A stretch of 64,000 bases of DNA from Mediterranea sp. (in: CFB group bacteria) (lineage in GTDB: Bacteria; Bacteroidota; Bacteroidia; Bacteroidales; Bacteroidaceae): contig JAISIZ010000108.1 in NCBI GenBank assembly GCA_031261785.1, forward strand, positions 27,964-91,963, in the 5' to 3' direction. Shown piece after piece: positions 49,798 through 60,223 of this stretch. The first letter of the stretch is position 1. Each line of letters begins with the position of its first letter. The notes below the pieces were generated by a model. That model was not told the DNA's origin and made no database searches. It saw nothing but the letters and a program-made list of their open reading frames with translations. The translations under genes and the position numbers were made by a program.

Positions 49798-50910
49798 TCA
49801 GTTAATTATGGTATCTCCGGTAGCTAAACGCATACGCCATTTATGGATATCATCGATTCCATCCACTTTGTTTGTCTGGAACCGGAAGCCCATATATGTA
49901 TCTCCCACATGGAAAAGCCCCAAGCGGCGGAGTTTTTTTTGCACCTTATCATTGGCAGAAGCGATTTGTACCCCATCTATATCATTGGGAAACGATTGTA
50001 TGGCCAACAATTGGATGTCCAATTCGGATAGTTGCACGTCTGGGAGAACTCCCCATTCCATCACTGATCCTAAATAGATATCTTTAAATTTTCCTCCACC
50101 CGCAGCTTCATTATACTCTATTTTGGTCATGAAAAAACCAATTACTTTATCCTTCTTTCGTATAAGAAAAAAATCCTTCTTATTACGAGAATCCATACTT
50201 AGGGTATAATTCAAGCTCCATTCAAACCATTTCTTATCATGAACTTCCATAAAAGACGATCCGTCATTTGCGGACATTTCGCTTATATTATCTGGAATTG
50301 CGATTGCACGCTCTACCGTTATGGAGCGATTTCTGAATTTCGTGAACAGAGCAAGCAGTGAGCGATGTATCCATAGTAGGCCATCCAAGACAACTGTAAT
50401 CGCAAACGTGGCTTTCGTGGCTTTCCCCTCATTCTTCAACACCGACTGGACAGCGCATCTACTCTTCCGTAAAAAGATGTATCGAGGCATCTTCAGGAGC
50501 TTATATTTAAGGATTCTATACATAGGAAGAGCCATTTGAGAAATGCCAGCTACAATCACATTCTTGGTTGGATGCAAATCCTTGATGTACATCAATAGCT
50601 CCGCACCCAGCCCGAACTTCCGATAATCATCTTGAACATACAGGTTAGAAGCCGATTGTGCGTGATATTCTATGCCATTTATGCTCAAACGTGACGAAAA
50701 GCAATTAACACATCCGGCAACGTCTCCATTTACGATAGCAAGTATCTGACAAACCTCCTTGTCCTTATGTCCTGAAGGATTATGAAAAAGAGCCAATTCA
50801 CCCTGCTTATTGATTGTATCGAGAATATGATATTTGTCTGTAAACGGGAGCTGTTTTTTAGTGCGCAACTCTTCGAACGTTCGAAAGTAGTATGATATAT
50901 TAGTTTGCAT
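49798..50910 (-). CDS. GNAT-like acyltransferase
   Basis: LYVQDDYRKFGLGAELLMYIKD acyl-CoA/ACP-binding-like motif. Confidence 0.7.
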   Translation of the reverse strand: MQTNISYYFRTFEELRTKKQLPFTDKYHILDTINKQGELALFHNPSGHKDKEVCQILAIVNGDVAGCVNCFSSRLSINGIEYHAQSASNLYVQDDYRKFGLGAELLMYIKDLHPTKNVIVAGISQMALPMYRILKYKLLKMPRYIFLRKSRCAVQSVLKNEGKATKATFAITVVLDGLLWIHRSLLALFTKFRNRSITVERAIAIPDNISEMSANDGSSFMEVHDKKWFEWSLNYTLSMDSRNKKDFFLIRKKDKVIGFFMTKIEYNEAAGGGKFKDIYLGSVMEWGVLPDVQLSELDIQLLAIQSFPNDIDGVQIASANDKVQKKLRRLGLFHVGDTYMGFRFQTNKVDGIDDIHKWRMRLATGDTIIN

Positions 50911-50959
50911 AAAAATTTAGACTCTCTCTGAAATTTATCAGATGCCAGATTTGCAAGGA

Positions 50960-51559
50960 TTACTTTTCATCCCTATAATTATACCTGTATTTATTGTATT
51001 CCTCCTGCGGCAATCTCTCCGATCGTACAATACATGGAAATCCGAAAGCTATCGTATTTTCTGGAATATCTTTCATGACCAAACTTCTCGCACCTATAAC
51101 TGCCATTTGCCCTATTGTTACCCCGCCTCCTATATAAGAATCCGCACCAATAAATACTCCATCCTTTATTAGAATTGGCGATAACGAAGATTTCAAATTT
51201 CTCGTTCTTAAATCATGTCCACCGGGGATGATATGTACAAACGTTGAGATGCTGACGTAATCACCTATTGTAATAGAAGTGCGAGGTTTGATATATACGT
51301 AGTCGTCTATTGATGTATAATTGCCTATTTTAATGTTCCAAGGTATATAAATTGTAGCCTTGGGGGCTATATAACACCCTTTGCCTATTTGTGCGCCAAA
51401 AAGTCTCAACAGAAAAACTCGCCATCCTGAAAACATCTTTAAACTTGTTTTAAAGAACAAGCCATCCACGCATCGCCATAGTTGCAATTTCAGTTTTTCT
51501 TTCATGCCCATATTACTTGATTCACGATCAAGGGCAAACCACAATTCTTTCGTTTGCAT
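50960..51559 (-). CDS. Left-handed beta-helix acetyltransferase (WcaF-like); exact start uncertain
   Basis: VSISTFVHIIPGGHDLRTRNLKSSLSPILIKDGVFIGADSYIGGGVTIGQMAVIGARSLVMKDIPENTIAFGFP. Confidence 0.88.
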   Translation of the reverse strand: MQTKELWFALDRESSNMGMKEKLKLQLWRCVDGLFFKTSLKMFSGWRVFLLRLFGAQIGKGCYIAPKATIYIPWNIKIGNYTSIDDYVYIKPRTSITIGDYVSISTFVHIIPGGHDLRTRNLKSSLSPILIKDGVFIGADSYIGGGVTIGQMAVIGARSLVMKDIPENTIAFGFPCIVRSERLPQEEYNKYRYNYRDEK

Positions 51560-51580
51560 ATTCAGTTATCTTAGTATTTT

Positions 51581-52705
51581 CTATATATAAACGAATTCAG
51601 GCTTTTCATTTCGGTCTAATACCCATTCGTACAAGTGTTTCATTTTATTCGCTATCACATCTATCGAATAACATTGTTCCATCAAAGTTCGTCCCCGTTC
51701 GCCCATTGCTTTCAATTCATCTGTGGAACATAGGGCCGCATCCATTATCGCATTCGTAATAGCGTCTTGTTTATATTCTACCCACCAGCCACAACGATGA
51801 GTGTTCAAACTTTCCCACGGAGAACCTTTCGTCGCAATACATGGAATCCTACGCACAAGTCCTTCTAATACGACATTTCCCAGATTTTCAAATTCGCTTG
51901 GCATCGCTAATACAGATACAGAGGCTAACGCCTCATCTTTCTCTCGACCTGAAAGAAAACCCACAAAACGGACATTAGGAAGCCCCAGTCTCTTCGCTTC
52001 GTCTCTCAAAAAAGATTCATAGTGTTCGTCCCCCCCCCCTATTATCAACAGTTCGCTTTCGGGCAATTTATCTCTTAATGTGTTCCAAGCGTAAATTAAA
52101 CTCTCCACATTCTTTCGAGGAGATAAACGCCCAATATACCCCAATCGAAAGATACTATCTCGCTTATATGCAGCATACTCTTTTATCTCTACCGGGTTTG
52201 GAATAATCGCAATGGGGGAAGTCACACCCAGATTTCTACAATGCTGCATTTCCTCTTCACAAGTCACATGTACACACGCCGCTTTATTTAAGTCGTTCAA
52301 TAACCTTATTTTCAATGATAGTTTTTTCAAAAAGCCATTTGATTTATCCATATCTCGCGGATAGAGCATTCCTCTCGGTGTAACAAGATAAGGTTTCGCT
52401 TTCTGTTTAGCGGCATCTATCAAAGCGTATGTTATATAAAACCACACGCCTTGAGCGTGATAAATATCATAATCCCCAAGAGCTTTGATAAGTTTTTTCG
52501 ACTTAGGAAAATATAGTAATTTAGAATCCAGCGGCTTACTCGTAAAATGTGTAGGAATACGATCTCCAATAAGTTTCTTTGCGAGTGGATACATCAAAAC
52601 CTCCACCTCCACTCCTAAATGTTGCAATCCGCACAATGTATTGTACGTGCTCATGGCAGGGCCACCAGCGTTGACGTTCAAAGTTCCAGTATGTAATACT
52701 TTCAT
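51581..52705 (-). CDS. Glycosyltransferase family 4
   Basis: FRLGYIGRLSPRKNVESLIYAW; ELLIIGGGDEHYESFLRDEAKRLGLPNVRFVGFLSG; MPSEFENLGNVVLEG. Confidence 0.93.
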   Translation of the reverse strand: MKVLHTGTLNVNAGGPAMSTYNTLCGLQHLGVEVEVLMYPLAKKLIGDRIPTHFTSKPLDSKLLYFPKSKKLIKALGDYDIYHAQGVWFYITYALIDAAKQKAKPYLVTPRGMLYPRDMDKSNGFLKKLSLKIRLLNDLNKAACVHVTCEEEMQHCRNLGVTSPIAIIPNPVEIKEYAAYKRDSIFRLGYIGRLSPRKNVESLIYAWNTLRDKLPESELLIIGGGDEHYESFLRDEAKRLGLPNVRFVGFLSGREKDEALASVSVLAMPSEFENLGNVVLEGLVRRIPCIATKGSPWESLNTHRCGWWVEYKQDAITNAIMDAALCSTDELKAMGERGRTLMEQCYSIDVIANKMKHLYEWVLDRNEKPEFVYI

Positions 52706-53550
52706 GTGATATTCGTTTTATATTTGTTGCCAAAGAGTTTTCCCACAATGATATCTGGCATCAGATTAATAATGTATAAAAACAGACAATAGGACAGTGC
52801 ATTATACAGGCCAAAATGTTTTTTTCTGAAGTAGAAGTTAATGTTAGGGGGAGAACCTAAAGGAGAATGAAGAACTTTCAATCTGGGTATCAAGGAGTAT
52901 CCCCATTTTCTAACTCTACATATATCATTTTTGTATCCAGCCGCAACAGCAATTCTTGTTGTGAAAACCTTTATTCCGTGTTCAATTGCGGTTAACCCGT
53001 AGTCAACGTCACCCAAATCATGATGAAAAACAGGGTCTATAATGCCTATTTCATCGACCACATATTTAGGAATGAGTACGATGTTTCCATTCATATATTT
53101 AATTGATTGAGGAACATCGCTTTTCCTAATCTTTTTTTTTAGCTCATTGCTCCCACCGTATAGGATGGATTCTTTACTAAAATCTTCCACCAGTCCTGAA
53201 ACGATACACTGATATTCTCCATATCGTAGACATTCCATAAGTTCCTGGAAGAAAACTGGATATAACTCAATATCATCATTCAACCACAAATAGTATTCAT
53301 AGTTCCCTCGAATAGCTTCTGCCCAAGCTTTACGCATTCCACGACTCCAATACAAATTTCCGTCAGCTCTGATCACATTCACTTGTGGAAATTGCTTTCT
53401 AATAGCATCAGAAGTCTCATCCGTAGAGCCATCATCGACCAAATAGACCACGCATAGTGGTAGATGTTTGAACAAGGAAGACAGACATTGAATGGTCTTT
53501 TGCTTCCTATTGTGGCATGTAAGCAAGGCTGCAACTGAATCGCTATTCAT
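52702..53550 (-). CDS. Glycosyltransferase family 2
   Basis: VAALLTCHNRKQKTIQCLSSLFKHLPLCVVYLVDDGSTDETSDAIR; LWLNDDIEL. Confidence 0.92.
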   Translation of the reverse strand: MNSDSVAALLTCHNRKQKTIQCLSSLFKHLPLCVVYLVDDGSTDETSDAIRKQFPQVNVIRADGNLYWSRGMRKAWAEAIRGNYEYYLWLNDDIELYPVFFQELMECLRYGEYQCIVSGLVEDFSKESILYGGSNELKKKIRKSDVPQSIKYMNGNIVLIPKYVVDEIGIIDPVFHHDLGDVDYGLTAIEHGIKVFTTRIAVAAGYKNDICRVRKWGYSLIPRLKVLHSPLGSPPNINFYFRKKHFGLYNALSYCLFLYIINLMPDIIVGKLFGNKYKTNIT

Positions 53551-53563
53551 AATGATCTAATCG

Positions 53564-54817
53564 CTATTTAAAAATAGTTCGTAGATATTCCTTCATTTGA
53601 GGATTTGTCATATTTCTAAACGATTTGTTATAACACATACCAATCCACAGCATCAGGTAAAAAGTTGTCCCATTGGTCTTTAATGGAACCTGTACAAATG
53701 AATATAGATACTCAAATGCAATAAATACAGACAGCATTTTCATAAATGTATTTTGTGATCGATTCGCCTTCATGACCGCAAATATTAATAATAAACTATA
53801 TACAACAAATCCCATAAGGCCTCCTTGCTGAATAAAATTCAGGATTCCACTTTCTGATGTCGTTCTCCCATATTTATAGATCAAATTATAATCATGATTA
53901 ACATTAAAAACTAAACTGGTATTAACTTTCCCATTTCCACCAAGACCAAACAGATAAGCGCCTTCTTTCTCTATTCCCGAAAATACGTCAACAAAAATGC
54001 CTGTCCGAGAATCTACGGTCATATTCCGTGCCCCTGTTGAAAGGATATCTAAGCCATTCATACTCTCAAATATATTAAAAGTATGAGTAATGCCCATGAA
54101 TAAGAAAAAAAGTGGAGAGATAATCAAAGCAGAAATTAGCACCTTCCTCACTAAGTCATTTTTCAGAAATCGCCAAAATAAAACAATTAATATCGGTACA
54201 ATAGCATTTATCAGTATAGATCTTCTATCTATATCATAAGAAACAGCCATAAGGGCAACTGCAAGAAACAATATCGAATATTTCTTCTTGATAAAAGGGA
54301 TACAAAGTATAAAGACATCGACAAAATTGACAACAGACATTATACCGATATCATATGGTAGAAAAAAGAATATTATGCAACCAATAGGAATCCCCCATAT
54401 CAGAAAAGAGCGCCATAATAATTTCAGATTATTAGTATTTGGCATATATAGCCAGTATGGAACCAAAAAGGAAAGAAAAAGTAATCCACTAACCATGTTT
54501 ATCCAGTCCGGTCTCCAATCAATATTAAAAAAACCGCGGATATATGTAATAGCATGATATATAAAATAGGCATAAAAAATAGCCTTACCATCAAACTCAT
54601 TGGTATGCCATTCTCTGTGTTTGCTTAAATAAATGAACATAAAAGGATAGAAGCAAATAGCGCTAATTATCACAATTCTATCAGGATGTAAGCATAGGTA
54701 TATTGTCGGAGCAAGAATCAATAACAGCAGATGTTTAAGAAAAAAATCATAAGAGAAGATTTGATTTATTTTCTTTATAATAACGGTGAATAAGGTGGGA
54801 ACGACTAATACATTCAT
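53564..54817 (-). CDS. O-antigen polymerase/ligase-like membrane protein (Wzy-like)
   Basis: About 417 aa multi-TM protein in a glycan cluster; LGGNGKVNTSLVFNVNHDYNLIYKYGRTTSESGILNFIQQGGLMGFVVY. Confidence 0.75.
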   Translation of the reverse strand: MNVLVVPTLFTVIIKKINQIFSYDFFLKHLLLLILAPTIYLCLHPDRIVIISAICFYPFMFIYLSKHREWHTNEFDGKAIFYAYFIYHAITYIRGFFNIDWRPDWINMVSGLLFLSFLVPYWLYMPNTNNLKLLWRSFLIWGIPIGCIIFFFLPYDIGIMSVVNFVDVFILCIPFIKKKYSILFLAVALMAVSYDIDRRSILINAIVPILIVLFWRFLKNDLVRKVLISALIISPLFFLFMGITHTFNIFESMNGLDILSTGARNMTVDSRTGIFVDVFSGIEKEGAYLFGLGGNGKVNTSLVFNVNHDYNLIYKYGRTTSESGILNFIQQGGLMGFVVYSLLLIFAVMKANRSQNTFMKMLSVFIAFEYLYSFVQVPLKTNGTTFYLMLWIGMCYNKSFRNMTNPQMKEYLRTIFK

Positions 54818-55497
54818 AAATCGATTCTTTCAAACATTCTTCTGATTCCTTGTTTTACGACTTTGGCAGGGCTTCCTGCCAATAATGAGTACTTTGGCAC
54901 AAATCGATAATCTTTGTTACATAAACTATTTGATGCGACAGTGGTATATGCTGGAATTATAGTTCCTTTCATGACATTCACGCGATTACCAAACCAGGTG
55001 TAAGAACCTATTTCAATCGAAGCAGTTTTTCTTGACAAGGTATTATTTACGATTGATTGCATATAATGAAAATCAGTATCAAATATCTGGCACTCCCAAC
55101 TAAAGCCTATTTCATCTCCAAAAAAAATCTCTTCCTCACAAAAGATCTTAGTCATAGCCCCGATCCTTACACTATTTCCGAACGAAATCCTTGCCCTATC
55201 CTTTACGCACAAAAGAGAGCCGCACCCCAATTCAACAAAACCATTGAAAAGCACTTTCCCTCTTATATCAATGATCGTAGAATTATGAGAAAACATATCA
55301 CTTCCTCTTGCGCCTACTTTTATCATACCTCGACAAATATTTGATGAATTCAGGACAATCGTTCCTGACAGATTCTCAAAACGTATCTTGTGTGAAAAAT
55401 CAAATGGTAGCCTGATAGCTTGCCTGAAGGGCAACATTTTAAAATTGAAGTATAATATAGCCCAATAATTATGAGATAATACTTTCTTTAAGAACAT
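54814..55497 (-). CDS. Hexapeptide-repeat acyltransferase
   Basis: IRIGAMTKIFCEEEIFFGDEIGFSWECQIFDTDFHYM; YTWFGNRVNVMKGTIIPAYTTVASNSL; SLLAGSPAKVVKQGIRR. Confidence 0.8.
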   Translation of the reverse strand: MFLKKVLSHNYWAILYFNFKMLPFRQAIRLPFDFSHKIRFENLSGTIVLNSSNICRGMIKVGARGSDMFSHNSTIIDIRGKVLFNGFVELGCGSLLCVKDRARISFGNSVRIGAMTKIFCEEEIFFGDEIGFSWECQIFDTDFHYMQSIVNNTLSRKTASIEIGSYTWFGNRVNVMKGTIIPAYTTVASNSLCNKDYRFVPKYSLLAGSPAKVVKQGIRRMFERIDL

Positions 55498-55536
55498 TGT
55501 GATTGAGCGGATTGTAATTACTATTCATTGAAAAGT

Positions 55537-56880
55537 CTATTGAATCCATATTCCTTTAGCACTCTGCCGAATGATCCTTCTTATTTGGGTAGTAAAGACC
55601 ATTGAATACATTGATTTTATAGCTATCATTGAAAAGAGTACTCCATAAGCACCTGCATACCTCCCTATCGCAAAAGAAAGAGGTATATGCAATACTAAGC
55701 CTATCAATGTTACATACGTTTGTAATCGAATAGCCCCTATTCCATTTATCATATTCACTTGTAAACTATCCCAAGTGCTTATCAATACATATATTGCTAC
55801 GCAAGCCGTCATTGTCCATGGAATTGAGGCTTTCTCACCAATCCAAACATGATAAGCTATTGGAGACAGAAATGCCATCACCAAAAGCACTACCATAGAC
55901 ACCAAATAGACAAAGGACATTTTACGATAAATATTGCGCATCCACTCATAATCCTTCTTTGTAAAAGCATCAGTAAAAGCAGGCCACAATGGAGATAAGA
56001 TGATTGCATAGACCATCATTGCGACACTGAGATATTTATAAGCAATATTATAAGATGTTACTTCCTCGGCTCCTGATAGATTAGAAATTAGAATATTAGT
56101 TGCTTGAAACAGCACGACAACTTGAATTTGGATAAGAAAAAACTTAAGTCCCAAACCGAATAGGTCCTTTATTTGAGAGAATTTAATGCAATATATAGAA
56201 GGTTTTACCTTATTAAATCTATTCCCATACAATATCAATGAAGCTATTACAAATACGATTATAGGCATTACAGAAATAGCTAACGCAAGGACTTGTAATG
56301 ACGGTGCAGCAGTTTTCGTTAGGATGAATATAACAATAAGAGAGAGTACATTTCCAATAACAGGAAAAACAGATGATAAAGCGACTCGTTGGAAAGCTGC
56401 TATAACAGATGAAAGCACATTTACTATCATTTGAAGACAGAAACATACCACAAGGACATAGAGAGCATTCCGTATATCTGGAGCATATTTGGCCGGGACA
56501 TTCAAGAACTGTGTCCAATCTATATAAGGGATAGCTAATTCCAGCAATAATAAAAGTGGAATGAATATCACCACCATCATAAAATAGGTAGTAGAGACAA
56601 GTGATTTTCCAAGTTTCCAGTCCTCTAAAGCAATAGCTTCCGCTAAACGGTTCTTCAATCCTAATGTAAAACCTATATCAAAGAAGTTAAGCCAAAGCAT
56701 TATGGATGACAATGTAAGCCATATCCCGTACATCTCAGAATTGACATAACCTAATGTCATGGGTACAAGCATCAATGATACGACAATACTAATACCTTTA
56801 ATAAAAAGAGATGCCACAATATTGCGCTTTACAGCTTTAGTTCGTACATTATTGGAATTAATAAATCTATGTAAAACCAT
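55537..56880 (-). CDS. Polysaccharide flippase (Wzx/MATE-like)
   Basis: 447 aa multi-TM; VKRNIVASLFIKGISIVVSLMLVPMTLGYVNSEMYGIWLTLSSI. Confidence 0.88.
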   Translation of the reverse strand: MVLHRFINSNNVRTKAVKRNIVASLFIKGISIVVSLMLVPMTLGYVNSEMYGIWLTLSSIMLWLNFFDIGFTLGLKNRLAEAIALEDWKLGKSLVSTTYFMMVVIFIPLLLLLELAIPYIDWTQFLNVPAKYAPDIRNALYVLVVCFCLQMIVNVLSSVIAAFQRVALSSVFPVIGNVLSLIVIFILTKTAAPSLQVLALAISVMPIIVFVIASLILYGNRFNKVKPSIYCIKFSQIKDLFGLGLKFFLIQIQVVVLFQATNILISNLSGAEEVTSYNIAYKYLSVAMMVYAIILSPLWPAFTDAFTKKDYEWMRNIYRKMSFVYLVSMVVLLVMAFLSPIAYHVWIGEKASIPWTMTACVAIYVLISTWDSLQVNMINGIGAIRLQTYVTLIGLVLHIPLSFAIGRYAGAYGVLFSMIAIKSMYSMVFTTQIRRIIRQSAKGIWIQ

Positions 56881-56952
56881 CTAATTTTATACTTTGTACA
56901 GGCTAATCTTTATTGCCCTATGCTGTTGTATATACAAAAATTCATCGATGAA

Positions 56953-57873
56953 TTACTTCGAAAAGGATTCATTTAAAGACTCTTCAACCATTGTCTCCAT
57001 GTTTGCGCTTAGATTCTTTTGTCCCTTTACGTTCAGGTGAATACCATCATGATACATGCTAATATCCTCTCTTCCTTCAAACCCATTATATAGAGGAACA
57101 TGGTTTTCATTTGCCCATTTTATAATCAATTGCCCCATTTCATTAAAGCTATTTATCTTCTGTTCTTCCGCATCGGGATGTAGATATATCAAGAAAGGAA
57201 TGTGGGCATTGGCTGCAATCTCCTTCAATTTGAAAAAACCAGGATTAAAATTCTTGCCCTTCTTGACAATGGCTGAATGCAGGACTTGTTCGTCAGGGTC
57301 TAACTGTTTCTTTCTAAACATTCCTTTAAGACGCGGCAACAAATAGCGATCCAACACTTCCACAATAGCCAGTTTATATTGGCTGCTCGGATAACTTGAA
57401 TGCACACCAACCACGGGTTTGAAGTCCATCACATCATAAGCATCGTGACTGCTGCACACAAGAATCATTGCTTTAGCGCCGAACGTGCCGTTTTCTTTCA
57501 AGTAAGCGGCACAATTGTCAGGTCCCCAGCTGCCAGCAGAGATATTCAGCATCTGCATGCCTGTTTCACGAGTGAATATTGAAGTAGCCAATGAATCTTG
57601 GTCTATCCATTGCCCCCCGAAGAGGACAGAGTCGCCCAAACCGAGAATGTGAATTCGGGTGGAATCGGGTTCGTCATTTCGTTGAGAATAAGAATTATAC
57701 AGGATGTTACACCCAAAACGATGATGGCTCTGATTAGGTTGGGCGATGTATTCGTAATGAGGGTCAGAACGATATAAAAGCGCATCACAGAAACCCCACT
57801 TAAAACGTAAAACACATTCCACCGCAAGCAGGCAGACAATAATAGTTAGAGGAATGATTACTTTTTTTTTCAT
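56953..57873 (-). CDS. SGNH-hydrolase-like membrane-anchored protein
   Basis: N-terminal TM; LGLGDSVLFGGQW; C-terminal MYHDGIHLNVKGQ (DxxH). Confidence 0.75.
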   Translation of the reverse strand: MKKKVIIPLTIIVCLLAVECVLRFKWGFCDALLYRSDPHYEYIAQPNQSHHRFGCNILYNSYSQRNDEPDSTRIHILGLGDSVLFGGQWIDQDSLATSIFTRETGMQMLNISAGSWGPDNCAAYLKENGTFGAKAMILVCSSHDAYDVMDFKPVVGVHSSYPSSQYKLAIVEVLDRYLLPRLKGMFRKKQLDPDEQVLHSAIVKKGKNFNPGFFKLKEIAANAHIPFLIYLHPDAEEQKINSFNEMGQLIIKWANENHVPLYNGFEGREDISMYHDGIHLNVKGQKNLSANMETMVEESLNESFSK

Positions 57874-58112
57874 TGGGCATTTAATTACATGTTGTAGTTT
57901 TCGCATCTTTATTATCTTCCTTTTGTTCGCTATTCCTGATGAACAAGCGATTTTCAAGACAACGGAAGTGCCGCTCGCAGATATCTCCTATAAAGGGAGG
58001 GAAGTTGGCGATTGAGAGGTTGGGGTATGCCGTGCCTTATTTGGGCACGGATTACACGGATTTCACCGTTTATGGAATATTTGTATAAAGGAAGGTAGGT
58101 CTTTCCATTCCA

Positions 58113-58685
58113 TCATCCATACAGCTCATCTCCATACTCGAAGAGCCATTCGGCGTCTTTGAGTCGGGGGTGGTGTTGGTCTTTCCCGGAAAGGATGATC
58201 CGGTTGGCGGGAAGTTGCCAGGAGATATGTAGGTCGGGGTCGTTCCAGGCGATGGCGCCTTCGCTTTCGGGGGCGTAGAAGTTGTCGCACTTGTATTGGA
58301 AGAGGACCTCGGGGGAGAGTACGATGAAACCGTGGGCGAAACCGCGGGGGATGAAGAACTGGCGGTGGTTGTCGGCCGTGAGTTCCACGGAGACATGCTG
58401 GCCGAAGGTGGGGGAGCCGCGGCGAATGTCGACCGCCACGTCGAGCACGGCACCCTGGATGACGCGCACCAATTTGCTCTGGGCATGAGGAGGCTTCTGG
58501 AAATGGAGGCCGCGGAGCACGCCGAAGGAGGATCTGCTCTCGTTGTCCTGCACGAAACGGATGGGACGAACCCGTGCGTCGAAGTCCCGCTGGGAAAACG
58601 ATTCGAAGAAGTAGCCGCGGTCGTCGACAAATATCTTCGGTTCGATGATTAGTACACCATCGAGAGCTGTGCGTATTACGTTCAC
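58113..58685 (-). CDS. rfbC: dTDP-4-dehydrorhamnose 3,5-epimerase
   Basis: LIIEPKIFVDDRGYFFESFSQRDF; RGLHFQKPPHAQSKLVRVIQGAVLDVAVDIR; FFIPRGFAHGF; GTG start overlaps upstream stop. Confidence 0.95.
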   Translation of the reverse strand: MNVIRTALDGVLIIEPKIFVDDRGYFFESFSQRDFDARVRPIRFVQDNESRSSFGVLRGLHFQKPPHAQSKLVRVIQGAVLDVAVDIRRGSPTFGQHVSVELTADNHRQFFIPRGFAHGFIVLSPEVLFQYKCDNFYAPESEGAIAWNDPDLHISWQLPANRIILSGKDQHHPRLKDAEWLFEYGDELYG

Positions 58686-58972
58686 AACTGTATTTCTATA
58701 TTCAATTTGCCACCTAATCCACGTTCTATGATATCCAATAGCATTTTGATACTAATGTTGGTCCCATCGTTTTCCACTTTGGATATAAAAGAACGATTTT
58801 TATCAATGCGCTCGGCGAGTTGCTCTTGCGTCATTGAACGTTTTAAACGGGCTTCACGGATTCTCAATCCTATACGAAGCGCCTCCAATTCGCACTCCAA
58901 TTGGTCGCGTTCAGGGGTTCCTACAGCACCATAATAACGGTCTTTTATTTGATCTAATGTCGTTGTATTCAT
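58682..58972 (-). CDS. XRE-family HTH antitoxin (HigA-like)
   Basis: RIREARLKRSMTQEQLAERIDKNRSFISKVENDG. Confidence 0.88.
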   Translation of the reverse strand: MNTTTLDQIKDRYYGAVGTPERDQLECELEALRIGLRIREARLKRSMTQEQLAERIDKNRSFISKVENDGTNISIKMLLDIIERGLGGKLNIEIQL

Positions 58973-59316
58973 AGAATATTCTCCTTTTCTTTATAATATT
59001 CCATCATTATATTTTTGGCTTTTGCCAACTCTTTTTGCGGAGTTTTCTGACTTTTCTTTTGAAATCCTGTCAACAAAATCACGAATTTATCACCATCGAA
59101 GATGCAAAAGACACGAAATATGCTGTTTGCTAATTGCACCCGAATCTCATATAATCCATCAGAATCTACAATGCGCTTTAAATAAGAACCCGGAATGCGT
59201 TCCATTTGTTCTATGGCATCAAATACTTTAATAATTTTGTTTTGGACTTTTTTAGGTTGCGCCTCAAAGAAGTCCGTAAAATAATGCCTGTATGCGATAA
59301 CTTGGCGATATTTCAC
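58969..59316 (-). CDS. RelE/HigB-type toxin
   Basis: KVQNKIIKVFDAIEQMERIPGSYLKRIVDSDGLYEIRVQLANSIFRVFCIFDGDKFVILLTGFQKKSQKTPQKELAKA; ATGA overlap with antitoxin. Confidence 0.88.
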   Translation of the reverse strand: MKYRQVIAYRHYFTDFFEAQPKKVQNKIIKVFDAIEQMERIPGSYLKRIVDSDGLYEIRVQLANSIFRVFCIFDGDKFVILLTGFQKKSQKTPQKELAKAKNIMMEYYKEKENIL

Positions 59317-59333
59317 AAGCTATACTTTTTTAT

Positions 59334-60221
59334 TTATCTCAATCCGTTTGCCACCTTCAGCAAGTATTGCCCGTATTGGTTCTTCAGCATGGGCTGGGCC
59401 AGCTGGCGGAGCTTGTCGGCGGTGATCCAGCCTTGGTGGTAGGCGATGGATTCGAGGCAGGCAATCTTGAGGCCTTGGCGTTTCTCGATGACTTCGATGA
59501 AAGTGCCGGCCTCGGAGAGGGAGTCGTGCGTGCCGGTGTCGAGCCAGGCGAAACCGCGGCCGAGGAGTTGCACGCATAGCTGCTGGTCGTCGAGGAAACG
59601 CTGGTTGACGGTGGTGATTTCCAGTTCACCGCGTGCGGAAGGTTCGATATGCTTGGCCACGTCGACTACCCGATTGGGATAGAAGTAAAGGCCGACGATG
59701 GCGTAGTTGGACTTGGGGCGCTGGGGCTTCTCCTCGATGCTGAGGACGTTGCCGGCGTTGTCGAACTCAGCCACGCCGTAGCGTTCGGGGTCGGCCACCC
59801 AATAGCCGAAGATGGTGGCTTTGCGCTCACCCTCGGCGGCGGCGACCGCCTCGCGGAGGGCACGGGTGAAGCTTTGGCCGTAGAAGATGTTGTCGCCGAG
59901 GACGAGGCAGACGGGATCGTCGCCGATGAATCGCTCGCCGATGAGGAAGGCTTGCGCCAAGCCGTCGGGCGAGGGTTGCTCGGCGTATTCGAGGCGGATG
60001 CCGAAGTCGGAGCCGTCGCCGAGGAGACGCCTGAACGCGGGGAGATCGTCGGGGGTGGAGATGAGGAGTATCTCGCGGATACCCGCCAACATCAGGACCG
60101 AGATGGGGTAATAGACCATCGGCTTGTCGAAGATGGGCAGCAACTGCTTGCTCACTCCTTTGGTGATGGGATAAAGGCGGGTGCCCGATCCACCGGCTAA
60201 TACGATTCCTTTCATTGGCAT
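59334..60221 (-). CDS. rfbA: Glucose-1-phosphate thymidylyltransferase
   Basis: [46 protein letters not shown]. Confidence 0.95.
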   Translation of the reverse strand: MPMKGIVLAGGSGTRLYPITKGVSKQLLPIFDKPMVYYPISVLMLAGIREILLISTPDDLPAFRRLLGDGSDFGIRLEYAEQPSPDGLAQAFLIGERFIGDDPVCLVLGDNIFYGQSFTRALREAVAAAEGERKATIFGYWVADPERYGVAEFDNAGNVLSIEEKPQRPKSNYAIVGLYFYPNRVVDVAKHIEPSARGELEITTVNQRFLDDQQLCVQLLGRGFAWLDTGTHDSLSEAGTFIEVIEKRQGLKIACLESIAYHQGWITADKLRQLAQPMLKNQYGQYLLKVANGLR

Positions 60222-60223
60222 CT

